Below are positions 1-8,784 of a stretch of 64,000 nt of DNA, one piece after another. The notes beneath the pieces are model-generated. The model had not been told where the DNA came from and searched no databases. It worked only from the letters and a program-made list of their open reading frames with translations. Each line of letters begins with the position of its first letter. The first letter of the stretch is position 1. The DNA comes from CALMZY01 sp052033915. GTDB taxonomy: Bacteria > Verrucomicrobiota > Kiritimatiellia > CAIQIC01 > JAGNIJ01. The translations under genes were made by a program, and so were the position numbers. The stretch spans positions 342,114 through 406,113 of the forward strand of contig JBPOJF010000006.1 in the NCBI GenBank assembly GCA_052033915.1, read 5' to 3'.

Positions 1-14
1 AAGAATAGTCACCC

Positions 15-1190
15 ATGCCTCACGTCCGGCCACTCCTGATCCTGATTGTCTATGCAGGCTTCATCAGCCTCGGCCTGCCCGACAGTTTGCTGGGCGTCGC
101 GTGGCCTTCCATGCGACGCACGTTCGGACTTCCCCTCGACGCGCTGGGACCCGTGTTTCTCTTCGGCACCCTGGGCTATCTGATTTCAAGCATGAACTGC
201 GGAAGGATCATCCGCCACACCGGGATCGGGCTGCTGCTGGCCGCAAGCAGTCTCCTCACCGTGCTCGTCATGCTCGGATGCGCGCTCTCCTCGCGCTGGT
301 GCGTCTTCGTGGCATTGAGCTTCTTCTCCGGCTTCGCCGGCGGAGCCGTAGACACAGGGCTCAACACCTTCGCCGCGACCCACCTCACCAACCGCCACAT
401 GAACTGGCTTCATGCGTTCTGGGGCGTGGGCGCGTCGACCGGCCCGATGATCATGACCGCTGTCCTCGGAATGGGCGTTGGCTGGCGCTGGGGATACGTG
501 ACCGTCGCAGCCCTGCAATCGGCGCTCGTGGCCGGGTATTTCCTGACGCTGAAGCAGTGGTCGGCGCCCGGGTCGGAACCTGCCCACGCGCGGCCCACGC
601 CGCGAAAGGAAGTCCTGCGCCTCTCCGCGATATGGCTGAGCGTGACCCTGTTCTTCGTCTACTGCGGTATCGAGACCATCACGAGCCAGTGGATGTACAG
701 CGTCATGGTGGAGTCGCGCGGCATCGACCCTGTCCGCGCCGGCGCCTGGACCAGCCTGTACTGGGGCTCGCTGACCGCCGGCCGCTTCCTGATCGGATCC
801 ATCGCCAACCATGTCGAAACGGTGCGGCTGGTTCGCGGGTCCATGAGCGGCGCCTTTTGCGGGGCGGTTCTTCTGTTCACAGGGAACACCCCGCTGACGT
901 TTGCAGGACTTGCGCTGACGGGCTTCTCGCTGGCGCCGATCTTCCCGTCGCTGATGTCGCTGACGCCGGCCCGGTTCGATCCGCGGCACGTGCCGCGGAT
1001 CATCGGATACCAAGTGGGCGCGGGATCGCTTGGGATCGCCCTTCTGCCCGCGCTGGCCGGAGTCGTGGCCCGGCGTGCGGGACTGGAAGCAATCTGCGCG
1101 ACCTTGGTGATCCTTACGGGAGCGATGTTCGCGCTGCACGAGTTGATCGTGAGGCGGCAGGGTCCATCCACGCAGACGCAGTCGCGGTAG
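15..1190 (+). CDS. MFS transporter
   Basis: A 391-residue polytopic membrane protein with alternating hydrophobic segments throughout, consistent with the 12-helix major facilitator fold. The N-terminus (LILIVYAGFISLGLPDSLLG), the positively charged loop after helix 2 (GRIIRHTGIG) and the acidic-plus-glycine helix GFAGGAVDTGLN resemble the sugar/multidrug permease branch (FucP- or YfkF-like) of the superfamily. Substrate cannot be read from the sequence. The gene ends five bases from the 3' end of the convergent srkA gene. The ATG at 15 is the first available in the window; a longer N-terminus beyond the window edge is unlikely because helix 1 begins immediately. Confidence 0.85.
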   Translation: MPHVRPLLILIVYAGFISLGLPDSLLGVAWPSMRRTFGLPLDALGPVFLFGTLGYLISSMNCGRIIRHTGIGLLLAASSLLTVLVMLGCALSSRWCVFVALSFFSGFAGGAVDTGLNTFAATHLTNRHMNWLHAFWGVGASTGPMIMTAVLGMGVGWRWGYVTVAALQSALVAGYFLTLKQWSAPGSEPAHARPTPRKEVLRLSAIWLSVTLFFVYCGIETITSQWMYSVMVESRGIDPVRAGAWTSLYWGSLTAGRFLIGSIANHVETVRLVRGSMSGAFCGAVLLFTGNTPLTFAGLALTGFSLAPIFPSLMSLTPARFDPRHVPRIIGYQVGAGSLGIALLPALAGVVARRAGLEAICATLVILTGAMFALHELIVRRQGPSTQTQSR

Positions 1191-1195
1191 GGCGG

Positions 1196-2191
1196 CTACT
1201 CCGCCTCCATCGCATCCACGATCTCCTGTCGCTGCTGATTCAGATCGTGGATTTCCTGTTTCCAGAACGACTCGGAGCCCCAGTCCGGCGCAATCCGCGC
1301 GAATCCGCCGTCGGCTTTCTGGCGCGCGCACCACGCCGTGAAGTGGATGAACCGCATGGCCCGCAACGGCTCGATGAGCCGGATCGTGCGACGGTCGAAG
1401 TCGCGAAAGGTCTCGTAGCCCTCGAGAAGAAGCTCCATCTCGACCCGCGATTCCTTGAGATGGCCCGGCAGGAGCATCCAGAGATCCTGGACCGCCGGCC
1501 CAACCGCCATGTCGTCGAAGTCGATCAGCGTGAACGGCTCGCCGGGCCGGCTGATGATGTTGTTGCGGTGACAGTCGCCGTGAATCCTGATCTTCTCGAC
1601 GCCTTCAAACATCGGCGTGATAAGCTCCAGCACGGCGTGGACCGCGTCCTGGTACTGTGAGCGAAGGCTGGGCCGGACAAAATCCGATTCGAGAATGAAC
1701 CGCACGTGCGCCGCCGCGGACTGCCGCGGGCCGATTTCGATCCGGTCGCGCGGCAGGTGAAGCGCGCCGACGCCATGAACGCGCGCGAGCAATCGTCCCA
1801 GTTCAAGCCACTGCCGGTCGGTCGGTTCGTCGCAGGCGCGCCCGCCTTTTTTCGGAAACACGGCGTAGTGCATTCCGCGGTGCTCCTGGAGGAGTTCGCC
1901 GTCCGCGCACCTCATCGGCGCGATGACCGGAATCTCCTGCCGGCTGAGTTCGAACAGGAAATCCTGTTCGTCCTGAAGGGCATCCCGGCTCCATCGGCCG
2001 GGCCGGTAGAATTTCACGACGACCCAGACGCCGTCTTCCATCTGCACGTCGTAGACGCGATTGATATAGCTCGTGAGCGGGCGGCACAGGTTCGCGCAGC
2101 GGCGGCCCAGCGCATGCTCGACAAGGCCCAGCACCGTGTCCGGCGTGAGACGGGAAAAACCGGGCAACGCCTCCTGTAGATCGTCGGTCAC
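1196..2191 (-). CDS. srkA: SrkA-type stress response kinase
   Basis: A protein of about 331 residues of the aminoglycoside-phosphotransferase/choline-kinase fold. The Brenner motif HGDCHRNNI and the following metal-binding segment LIDFDDMAVGPAVQDLWM match SrkA (YihE), a cytoplasmic Ser/Thr kinase linked in E. coli to stress survival. I chose the GTG at 2191-2189 because it overlaps the stop codon of carB (GTGA), implying translational coupling; a longer in-frame reading would run 126 bases into carB with arginine-rich, non-homologous sequence. It is the last gene of the minus-strand set guaA-like, carB, srkA. Family assignment is firm; substrate is unknown. Confidence 0.85.
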   Translation of the reverse strand: MTDDLQEALPGFSRLTPDTVLGLVEHALGRRCANLCRPLTSYINRVYDVQMEDGVWVVVKFYRPGRWSRDALQDEQDFLFELSRQEIPVIAPMRCADGELLQEHRGMHYAVFPKKGGRACDEPTDRQWLELGRLLARVHGVGALHLPRDRIEIGPRQSAAAHVRFILESDFVRPSLRSQYQDAVHAVLELITPMFEGVEKIRIHGDCHRNNIISRPGEPFTLIDFDDMAVGPAVQDLWMLLPGHLKESRVEMELLLEGYETFRDFDRRTIRLIEPLRAMRFIHFTAWCARQKADGGFARIAPDWGSESFWKQEIHDLNQQRQEIVDAMEAE

Positions 2192-5100
2192 GGCGTCCTG
2201 ATGTCCTTGTGGTAGCTCTGCAGGGACTTCACGCCGGCGCGACCCTTGACCGCTTCGCCGATGCCCTTCGCCGACGCGATCGCGGCGGCGAGGGTCGTAA
2301 TGTACGGAACCTTGCACTTGATCGCCGCCTTGCGGATGTAGGAGTCATCGGTGACGCCCCGTTTCCCGATCGGCGTGTTGATGACGAGTTGGATGCCCTT
2401 GTTCATGATCGCGTCGGCGATGTTCGGGCGGCCCTCGTACATCTTGAGGATCGGCTCGGACTCCACGCCGTTCTCCTTGAAGAAGGCGTGCGTGCCGGCC
2501 GTCGCGCGAATCTTGAAGCCGAGCTTCACGAACTCGCGTCCGATCTTGAGCACGTTGGCGTTCTTCTCCGCCACACTGATCAGGACGGCGCCCGAGAGCG
2601 GCAGCATGGGGCCCGCCGCTTCCTCGGCTTTGAAGAAGGCCATGCCGAATATCCTGGACATGCCGAGCACCTCGCCCGTCGAGCGCATCTCCGGCCCGAG
2701 CACCGGGTCCACCTCGGGCATCTTGTCGAACGGGAACACCGATTCCTTTACGCCGTAGTGCGGGATGTTCCCCGGCTTGATCTTCAGTTCCTCGATCGTC
2801 TTGCCCAGCATGAGCTGGGTCGCCACGCGCGCCATGGACAGGCCGCAAACCTTGGACACCAGCGGCACGGTGCGGGACGCGCGCGGGTTGGCCTCCAGCA
2901 CGTACACCTTGTCCTTCTCGATCGCGTACTGGATATTCATCAGCCCGACGACCTTCATCTCGCAGGCGATCCGGCGCGTGGTGTCATAGATCGTCTTGAG
3001 ATGCTTCTCGGGAATGTTGACCGGCGGAATGACGCACGCCGAGTCGCCGGAGTGGATACCGGCCTGTTCGATGTGCTCCATCACGGCCGGGACAAAGGCG
3101 TTTGCGCCGTCGGCCAGCGCGTCGGCCTCGCATTCCAGCGCGTCGCTCAGGAACCGGTCGATCAGGATCGGCCGCTCGGGCGACAGATCGACCGCCTTCG
3201 CGACGTACTCGCGCAGCATGTCGTCGTCGTGCACGACCTCCATGCCGCGGCCGCCGAGGACGAAGGAGGGGCGAACCATGAGCGGATAGCCAATTTCGCG
3301 CGACAGCGCGAACGCCTCGTGGAGCGTGCCGGCCATGCCGGACTCGGGCATCGGGATACCCATGCGGTCCATCATCTTCCGGAACAGGTCGCGGTCCTCC
3401 GCCAGGTTGATCGTGTCCACGGAGGTGCCGAGAATCTTTACGCCGGCGTCGACCAGTTCCTGCGCGATGTTGAGCGGCGTCTGCCCGCCGAACTGCACGA
3501 TCACGCCCTCGGGTTTCTCCTTTTCGTAGATGCTCAGAACGTCCTCGACCGTCAGCGGCTCGAAGTAAAGCTTGTCGGACGTGTCGTAGTCCGTGGAGAC
3601 CGTCTCGGGGTTGCAGTTGACCATGATCGTCTCGTAGCCCTGCTCGCGGAGCGCGATCGCGGCGTGGACGCAGCAGTAGTCGAACTCGATGCCCTGTCCG
3701 ATCCGGTTCGGCCCGCCGCCGAGGATCATGATCTTCTTCCCGGCCTTGCTGACCGGGTTCTTGTCCGGCGCGTTGTACGTCGAGTAGTAGTACGCCGCAT
3801 TCTCGACGCCGCTGACCGGCACCGGCTGCCACGACTCGACAAGCCCGAGCGCGATACGCCGCTCCCGGATGCGCTTCTCCGGCGTCTCCAGGATCTGGGC
3901 GAGGTACTTGTCCGCGAAGCCGTCCTTCTTCGCCTGGATGAGCAGGTCGTCGGGCAGTTCGCGCCGGCAGTACTCGAGGATTTTCTCTTCGAGTTCGACC
4001 AGTTCCTTCATCTGCCGGATGAACCAGTCCTTGATGGACGTGAGCTGGTGGAGCTCCTCCACCGTCGCGCCTTTCCGCAGGGCTTCGTACATCAGCCACT
4101 GCCGCTCGCTGCTCGGCCAGCGCAGGCGTTCGAGAAGCTGCTCCTTCGTCAGGAGGTTGAAGTCCTTGGCGAACCCGAGACCGTAGCGTCCGTTTTCGAG
4201 CGACCGGATCGCCTTCTGGAACGCCTCCTTGTAGGTCTTGCCGATGCTCATCACTTCGCCCACAGCCTTCATCTGCGTGCCGAGCTTGTCCTCGGAGCCC
4301 TTGAACTTCTCAAAGGCCCAGCGCGCAAACTTGATGACCACGTAGTCGCCCCACGGCTCGTACCGGTCGAGGGTGCCCTTCCGCCAGTACGGGATATCCT
4401 TGAGCGTGAGCCCGCCCGCGAGCTTCGCGGAGACGAGCGCGATCGGAAAGCCGGTGGCCTTCGACGCGAGCGCAGACGAGCGCGACGTGCGCGGGTTGAT
4501 CTCGATGATGACCACCCGGCCGGTCTTCGGGTTGTGCGCGAACTGGATGTTCGTGCCGCCGATGACGCCGATGGCCTCGACGATCTTGTAGGACCATTGC
4601 TGAAGTTTCTTCTGCAACTCGGGCGCGATCGTCAGCATCGGCGCCGAACAGAATGAGTCGCCGGTGTGCACACCCATCGCGTCGATATTCTCGATGAAGC
4701 AGACGGTGACCATCCGGTTCTCCTCATCGCGCACAACCTCGAGCTCGAGTTCCTCCCAGCCGACCACCGCCTCCTCGACAAGCACCTGCCCGATCAGGCT
4801 GACGTCGAGGCCGCGGGCGACGACCGTGCGAAGCTCTTCGACGTTGTAGACAATACCGCCGCCGGCACCGCCCATGGTATAGGCCGGGCGGATGACGACC
4901 GGGTAGCCAAGCTGCGAGGCGATCTTCTCCGCCTCCTCAACGGTGTAAGCCAGCTCGCTCCTGGGCAGGTCGATGCCCAGCCGCTGCATCGTGTCCTTGA
5001 ACGCCTTGCGGTCCTCGCCGCGCTCGATGGCGTCGATGTCCACGCCGATGACCTTCACGCCGTACTTCTCCAGCACGCCGGCCTTCGCCAACTCGGAGGA

Positions 5101-5394
5101 AAGGTTCAGTCCGGACTGCCCGCCGAGGTTCGGCAGCAACGCGTCGGGCCGGCACTGCTCGATGATCTCGGTCATGCGCTGGAGGTTCAGCGGCTCGATG
5201 TACGTCTCGTCCGCCATGCCGGGGTCGGTCATGATCGTCGCGGGATTCGAGTTCACGAGCACGATCTTGTAGCCGAGCGAGCGCAAGGCCTTGCACGCCT
5301 GGGTGCCGGAATAGTCGAACTCACAGGCCTGGCCGATGACGATCGGCCCGGAGCCGATGATCATGACTTTATTAATGTCGGGATGCTTGGGCAT
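2188..5394 (-). CDS. carB: Carbamoyl-phosphate synthase large subunit (copy 1)
   Basis: A full-length 1068-residue CarB. It starts with the diagnostic IGSGPIVIGQACEFDYSG, has two ATP-grasp halves (first half with GGAGGG near residue 175, second half starting at ILGGGPNRIGQGIEFDYCC near 560) and a C-terminal MGS-like allosteric domain. CarB makes carbamoyl phosphate from bicarbonate, two ATP and ammonia tunnelled from CarA. This copy belongs to a different branch from the second carB at 10344: the segment after HTGDS reads FCSAPMLTI rather than ITVAPAQTL. No carA is adjacent to it. The ATG at 5394 gives the canonical N-terminus. srkA overlaps its 3' end by four bases. Confidence 0.95.
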   Translation of the reverse strand: MPKHPDINKVMIIGSGPIVIGQACEFDYSGTQACKALRSLGYKIVLVNSNPATIMTDPGMADETYIEPLNLQRMTEIIEQCRPDALLPNLGGQSGLNLSSELAKAGVLEKYGVKVIGVDIDAIERGEDRKAFKDTMQRLGIDLPRSELAYTVEEAEKIASQLGYPVVIRPAYTMGGAGGGIVYNVEELRTVVARGLDVSLIGQVLVEEAVVGWEELELEVVRDEENRMVTVCFIENIDAMGVHTGDSFCSAPMLTIAPELQKKLQQWSYKIVEAIGVIGGTNIQFAHNPKTGRVVIIEINPRTSRSSALASKATGFPIALVSAKLAGGLTLKDIPYWRKGTLDRYEPWGDYVVIKFARWAFEKFKGSEDKLGTQMKAVGEVMSIGKTYKEAFQKAIRSLENGRYGLGFAKDFNLLTKEQLLERLRWPSSERQWLMYEALRKGATVEELHQLTSIKDWFIRQMKELVELEEKILEYCRRELPDDLLIQAKKDGFADKYLAQILETPEKRIRERRIALGLVESWQPVPVSGVENAAYYYSTYNAPDKNPVSKAGKKIMILGGGPNRIGQGIEFDYCCVHAAIALREQGYETIMVNCNPETVSTDYDTSDKLYFEPLTVEDVLSIYEKEKPEGVIVQFGGQTPLNIAQELVDAGVKILGTSVDTINLAEDRDLFRKMMDRMGIPMPESGMAGTLHEAFALSREIGYPLMVRPSFVLGGRGMEVVHDDDMLREYVAKAVDLSPERPILIDRFLSDALECEADALADGANAFVPAVMEHIEQAGIHSGDSACVIPPVNIPEKHLKTIYDTTRRIACEMKVVGLMNIQYAIEKDKVYVLEANPRASRTVPLVSKVCGLSMARVATQLMLGKTIEELKIKPGNIPHYGVKESVFPFDKMPEVDPVLGPEMRSTGEVLGMSRIFGMAFFKAEEAAGPMLPLSGAVLISVAEKNANVLKIGREFVKLGFKIRATAGTHAFFKENGVESEPILKMYEGRPNIADAIMNKGIQLVINTPIGKRGVTDDSYIRKAAIKCKVPYITTLAAAIASAKGIGEAVKGRAGVKSLQSYHKDIRTP

Positions 5395-5413
5395 GGGGAT
5401 TCTCGCTTGTTAT

Positions 5414-5525
5414 GAAACCTGAGACCGGAAACCTGAGTTGGAGGTCCCCTCAGGTTGTCCGCTTCCTGGGCTCTGGTTTCAAGCTCTTCTCCTACTCAGG
5501 GTTCAGGTTTCCGGTCTCAGGTTTC
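5414..5525. repeat. Perfect 23-bp inverted repeat of CAGGTTT units
   Basis: Positions 5414-5436 are the exact reverse complement of 5503-5525, separated by 66 bases, in the 137-bp gap between the guaA-like gene and carB. Each arm is made of degenerate ACCTGA/TCAGGT units, and further TCAGG copies lie inside the spacer. A related unit recurs at 8064-8091. It could fold into a long hairpin in the transcript or be a dispersed intergenic repeat element. Confidence 0.8.
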
Positions 5526-5531
5526 AGGTTT

Positions 5532-6467
5532 CTACACGTATTCCACCGTCGCCGGCGGCTTGGGCGTGAGGTCGTACAGGCAGCGGGTTACGTTCGGGAT
5601 TTCCGTCGTGATCCGCTTGCAGATTCTCTCCAGCTTCGCCCACGGCAGGCGCGTCGCGGTGGCCTTGCGCGCGTCCACGCTGTTGACGCAACGGACGACG
5701 ATGATCCGGCCGAACTCGCGCTTGTTGTTGCGGATCCCGGTCGCGCGATCGTTCAGCAGCACCGCGAGGTACTGAAACGCCTTCACGCCCTTCAGCTCTT
5801 CTTCCACGATAGCCGTCGCGGCCTTGACGGTCTTCAGCTTCTCGTCCGTGACCGCGCCGACGATGCGAGCGGCCAGGGCCGGGCCGGGGAACGGCATGCG
5901 CCGGCTGATCTCCTTCGGCAGACCGATGAGATCGCCCACTTTGCGGACGCCGTCCTTGCGGAGAGTCTTGAGCGGTTCGATCACGTGATAGCCGTACGCT
6001 TTCTTCGGGTCGATTCCGAGCTGGGCGAGGATGTTGTGCTGGCGCTTGATGCCGGCGACCGTTTCCTCGATGTCCGTGAGAATTGTGCCGTGTATCAAAT
6101 ACGTCGCGCCGGTCTGCTTGACCAGCCGGCCGAAGATCTTCTTATAGAAGGTGTCGGCGATCGCCCGGCGCTTCTTCTCCGGATCCGTGACGTCCTTCAG
6201 CGCGCCCAGGAAATCCTTCCGCGCGTCCACCAGCCGGACCGGGATGCCCATCTTCCTGAATGTGTCCACGACAAACTTCGGTTCGCCCTCGCGCATGACG
6301 CCGTTGTCGACCAGCACCGTGATCAGCCGTTTGCCGAGCGCCTTGTGTCCCAGCACGGTGCATACCGAACTATCCACGCCGCCGCTCAGCGCGTTGATGG
6401 CGATTCCCTTGCCGACGGTCTCCCGAATCTCCGCAATCTGCTCTTTCACGAACTTCTTGTAGTCCAT
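5532..6467 (-). CDS. guaA: GMP synthase ATP-pyrophosphatase domain, no glutaminase domain
   Basis: A 311-residue protein equivalent to the C-terminal half of bacterial GuaA. It has the PP-loop ALSGGVDSSV near residue 27, the FPGPALAARI segment and the C-terminal KPPATVEY of the GuaA dimerisation domain, but no class I glutaminase (GATase) domain. Family members of this size are the ATPPase subunits of two-subunit archaeal GMP synthases, which receive ammonia from a separate GATase subunit or use free ammonia. The start at 6467 has a good ribosome binding site (GGGAG) eight or so bases upstream. Oddity: the strongly conserved KSHHNVGGLP segment of GuaA is here KRQHNILAQLG, so substrate may differ from XMP. 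It may be read through into carB. Confidence 0.8.
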   Translation of the reverse strand: MDYKKFVKEQIAEIRETVGKGIAINALSGGVDSSVCTVLGHKALGKRLITVLVDNGVMREGEPKFVVDTFRKMGIPVRLVDARKDFLGALKDVTDPEKKRRAIADTFYKKIFGRLVKQTGATYLIHGTILTDIEETVAGIKRQHNILAQLGIDPKKAYGYHVIEPLKTLRKDGVRKVGDLIGLPKEISRRMPFPGPALAARIVGAVTDEKLKTVKAATAIVEEELKGVKAFQYLAVLLNDRATGIRNNKREFGRIIVVRCVNSVDARKATATRLPWAKLERICKRITTEIPNVTRCLYDLTPKPPATVEYV

Positions 6468-6720
6468 GGACTCTCCCGTGGTTTGTTCTTCCGCCTGTGC
6501 GTTCAACTCAAAAAGGTGATGCAGGATACCTGTTTCCCAGCGCCTGGAAAAGACTGAAAGAACCGAAGTCTTCCAACCCCGCCAATGACCGGATTGGGTC
6601 AAAGGAACACCCATGGCCGGCGCCCAAATTTGCTAGGCAGGGCGGCGGCGTCTGTGATAGGAGGTGAGTGTTTTTTTCAAGGAATGCATCTTCAATCAAG
6701 AAAGAGAGAGCCGCGCGACG

Positions 6721-8007
6721 ATGAAAGACAAAGCTTACAATCTGTTCGAGATGGCGCAACGGCAGTTCGACCAAGTGGCGGGACTGCTCGAACTCGATGA
6801 CGGGGTCAGGCAACTTCTGCGGCAGCCCCTGCGCGAATTCCAGTTCCTGATCCCGGTCCGCATGGACGACGGCCAGGTCAAGGTCTTCAACGGATTCCGC
6901 GTGCAGCACAACGACGCGCGCGGCCCGGCCAAGGGCGGCATCCGTTTTCATCCGCACGAGAACATCGACACCGTCCGCGCCCTGGCCATGTGGATGACAT
7001 GGAAGTGTTCCGTGGTAGATATTCCCCTCGGCGGCGGCAAGGGCGGAGTGATCTGCGATCCACACAACCTGAGCGCGCGCGAGCAGGAGCAGATCTGCCG
7101 CGGCTGGGCCCGCCAGATGGCGAAGAACGTGGGCCCCTTCCAGGACGTCCCCGCCCCCGACGTGATGAGTACCGGCCAGCACATGCTGTGGATCCTGGAT
7201 GAGTTCGAGACGATCCGCGGCGGGCGGTATCCGGGCTTCATCACCGGCAAACCCGTCGGGATGGGCGGATCGCTCGGCCGGACCGAGGCCACGGGCTTCG
7301 GCGTGATCTTCGTTCTCCGCGAGGCGATGAAGGTCCTGGGGATCGACCCGTCGAAGACCACCGCCAGCGTCCAGGGCTTCGGGAACGTGGCACAGTACGC
7401 CATCCGGAAGTACCACGAGTTGGGCGGCAGGGTGACCTGCGTGTCCTGCTGGAACAACAAGGACAAGACATCCTACGCGTTCCGGAAGAAGGACGGCATC
7501 GACGCCGACCAACTTGCCGGCATCGCCGACTCCTTCGGCGACATGGACAAGGACAAGGCGCGCGGGCTGGGCTACGAGGTCCTGCCGGGCGACGAATGGA
7601 TTGCCCAGGACGTGGACATCCTGATCCCGGCGGCCTTGGAAAACCAAGTCACGGCGGCCAACGCCGGCAAGATCGGTCCGCGCGTCAAGATCATCGCCGA
7701 GGGCGCGAACGGCCCCACCACCCCCGAGGCGGACGAGACGATCAAGGCGCGGAAGATTTTCCTGATCCCGGATTTCCTGGCCAACGCGGGCGGCGTGACC
7801 TGCAGCTACTTTGAGCAGGTCCAGTGCAACACGAACTACTTCTGGGAGAAGGAAGAGGTCCTGGAGAAGCTGGATTCAAAGATGACGTCGGCCTTTCACG
7901 CGGTCCACCAGATCGCCCAGAAGCGGAAGCTCTACATGCGGGACGCCGCCTACGTGATCGCCATTGACCGGGTGGCCCAGGCGGTGAAGAGCCGCGGCTG
8001 GGTCTAG
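6721..8007 (+). CDS. gdhA: Glutamate dehydrogenase (hexameric type)
   Basis: A 428-residue Glu/Leu/Phe/Val dehydrogenase, interconverting glutamate and 2-oxoglutarate plus ammonia in the cytoplasm. The substrate domain carries GPAKGGIRFHP and the catalytic-lysine loop PLGGGKGGV, and the Rossmann domain begins at VQGFGNVAQ near residue 220. Length fits the about 420-residue class found in archaea and many bacteria; coenzyme choice is not readable. I prefer the ATG at 6721 because homologous sequence begins there; an in-frame GTG at 6664 with a GGAGG just before it would add 19 unremarkable residues. It is the first gene of the plus-strand group facing the guaA-like gene across a 253-bp intergenic region. 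Confidence 0.93.
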   Translation: MKDKAYNLFEMAQRQFDQVAGLLELDDGVRQLLRQPLREFQFLIPVRMDDGQVKVFNGFRVQHNDARGPAKGGIRFHPHENIDTVRALAMWMTWKCSVVDIPLGGGKGGVICDPHNLSAREQEQICRGWARQMAKNVGPFQDVPAPDVMSTGQHMLWILDEFETIRGGRYPGFITGKPVGMGGSLGRTEATGFGVIFVLREAMKVLGIDPSKTTASVQGFGNVAQYAIRKYHELGGRVTCVSCWNNKDKTSYAFRKKDGIDADQLAGIADSFGDMDKDKARGLGYEVLPGDEWIAQDVDILIPAALENQVTAANAGKIGPRVKIIAEGANGPTTPEADETIKARKIFLIPDFLANAGGVTCSYFEQVQCNTNYFWEKEEVLEKLDSKMTSAFHAVHQIAQKRKLYMRDAAYVIAIDRVAQAVKSRGWV

Positions 8008-8063
8008 AAGCCTGAACAGTCCATCCCGACAGAACATCCGGGGCTCGCCTCGGGGATGGGTGC

Positions 8064-8091
8064 AGGGTTTCAGGTTTCAGGGTTCGGGTTT
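8064..8091. repeat. Second CAGGTTTCAGG repeat copy
   Basis: A short run of AGGGTTTCAGG/TTTCAGGGTTCGGG units in the gap after gdhA, closely resembling the right arm of the inverted repeat at 5503-5525. It precedes the ATG of the next gene by about 58 bases. Presence at two nearby loci suggests a dispersed intergenic repeat. Confidence 0.55.
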
Positions 8092-8148
8092 TTCCGTCTT
8101 TCCGCCGCCCTCTGGCCAGGATTTGTTGTCTCTGCTACCCTTTCCCGC

Positions 8149-8604
8149 ATGCCCCCTCCCATCCTTATCATCGTCCGGCGCGGCGAGGACCGTGGTCAAT
8201 GTACGATTCGGCCTCTGCGGGGAACGCCGGGGATTGATTTCCTTCGGTATCCCCTGCGCCGAAAACCCGACCTGTCGCGCCATCTCCTGCTTGCGCCCGG
8301 CGCCCCGCCGCTTACAACGGCCGATGCCGACCGCCCCCTCCTCCTGCTCGACGCGAACTGGCGCCATGCCGTAATGATGCGAAAAACGATTGAGCCGATC
8401 GACGCTCGCTCCATCCCCGTCGGCTGGCGCACCGCCTACCCGCGCCGCTCCAGAATCCACGCAGACCCCGACACCGGCCTGGCCACCGTCGAAGCCCTTT
8501 TTGCCGCGATGTGCGTCCTGGGCCGCCGTGACGACTCCCTCCTGCGCCACTACGCCTGGCGCGATGCGTTCCTCGCCCTCAACCGCGACCTCATGGCATC
8601 ATAG
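8149..8604 (+). CDS. DTW/Tsr3-like aminocarboxypropyltransferase-fold protein
   Basis: A 151-residue protein whose second half carries LLLLDANWRHAVMM, followed by an RxxRIH segment and GLATVEALFAAM. This order resembles the DTW-domain (TapT/TuaA) and Tsr3/DUF367 families, SAM-dependent aminocarboxypropyltransferases acting on tRNA or rRNA, in which a D-x-x-W motif and a later S/A-T-x-E-A helix are conserved. The usual DGTW is DANW here. The ATG at 8149 is chosen because upstream in-frame codons translate the CAGGTTT repeat. Family assignment is moderate; the RNA target is unknown. Confidence 0.6.
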   Translation: MPPPILIIVRRGEDRGQCTIRPLRGTPGIDFLRYPLRRKPDLSRHLLLAPGAPPLTTADADRPLLLLDANWRHAVMMRKTIEPIDARSIPVGWRTAYPRRSRIHADPDTGLATVEALFAAMCVLGRRDDSLLRHYAWRDAFLALNRDLMAS

Positions 8605-8678
8605 ATCCTCAATCGTGTTCACGGCCGGTTTCAGCCGAATTCGCGGACCATACGGCTGAAGCGCTTCGCAGCCGCAAC

Positions 8679-8707
8679 ATTTTTGCGAGTCGTGCTTTCG
8701 CAAAAAT
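8679..8707. repeat. 10-bp inverted repeat, possible hairpin
   Basis: ATTTTTGCGA at 8679-8688 is the exact reverse complement of 8698-8707, with a nine-base loop, in the 180-bp gap between the DTW-type gene and the pyrG fragment. There is no T-run directly after it on the plus strand beyond the stem itself, so it could be a weak terminator for the upstream gene or a protein-binding palindrome. Confidence 0.5.
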
Positions 8708-8784
8708 CTTCACATTGTGTTTGTGATTTAAGCTGTTTTTGTGATTACGATACGCGGTCCCCGGTTCGGCGGCAGGATGGACAA

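Noticed and set aside
101..1660. 519-codon plus-strand frame across the MFS transporter and srkA
   Set aside because: Spans two unrelated convergent genes in another frame and has arginine/histidine-rich composition typical of shadow frames.
2209..4656. Long open frame of 815 codons opposite carB copy 1 (and a similar one at 12012-13598 opposite copy 2)
   Set aside because: Arginine/aspartate/histidine-rich, no known fold, and exactly antisense to a GC-rich conserved gene; open only because of codon bias.
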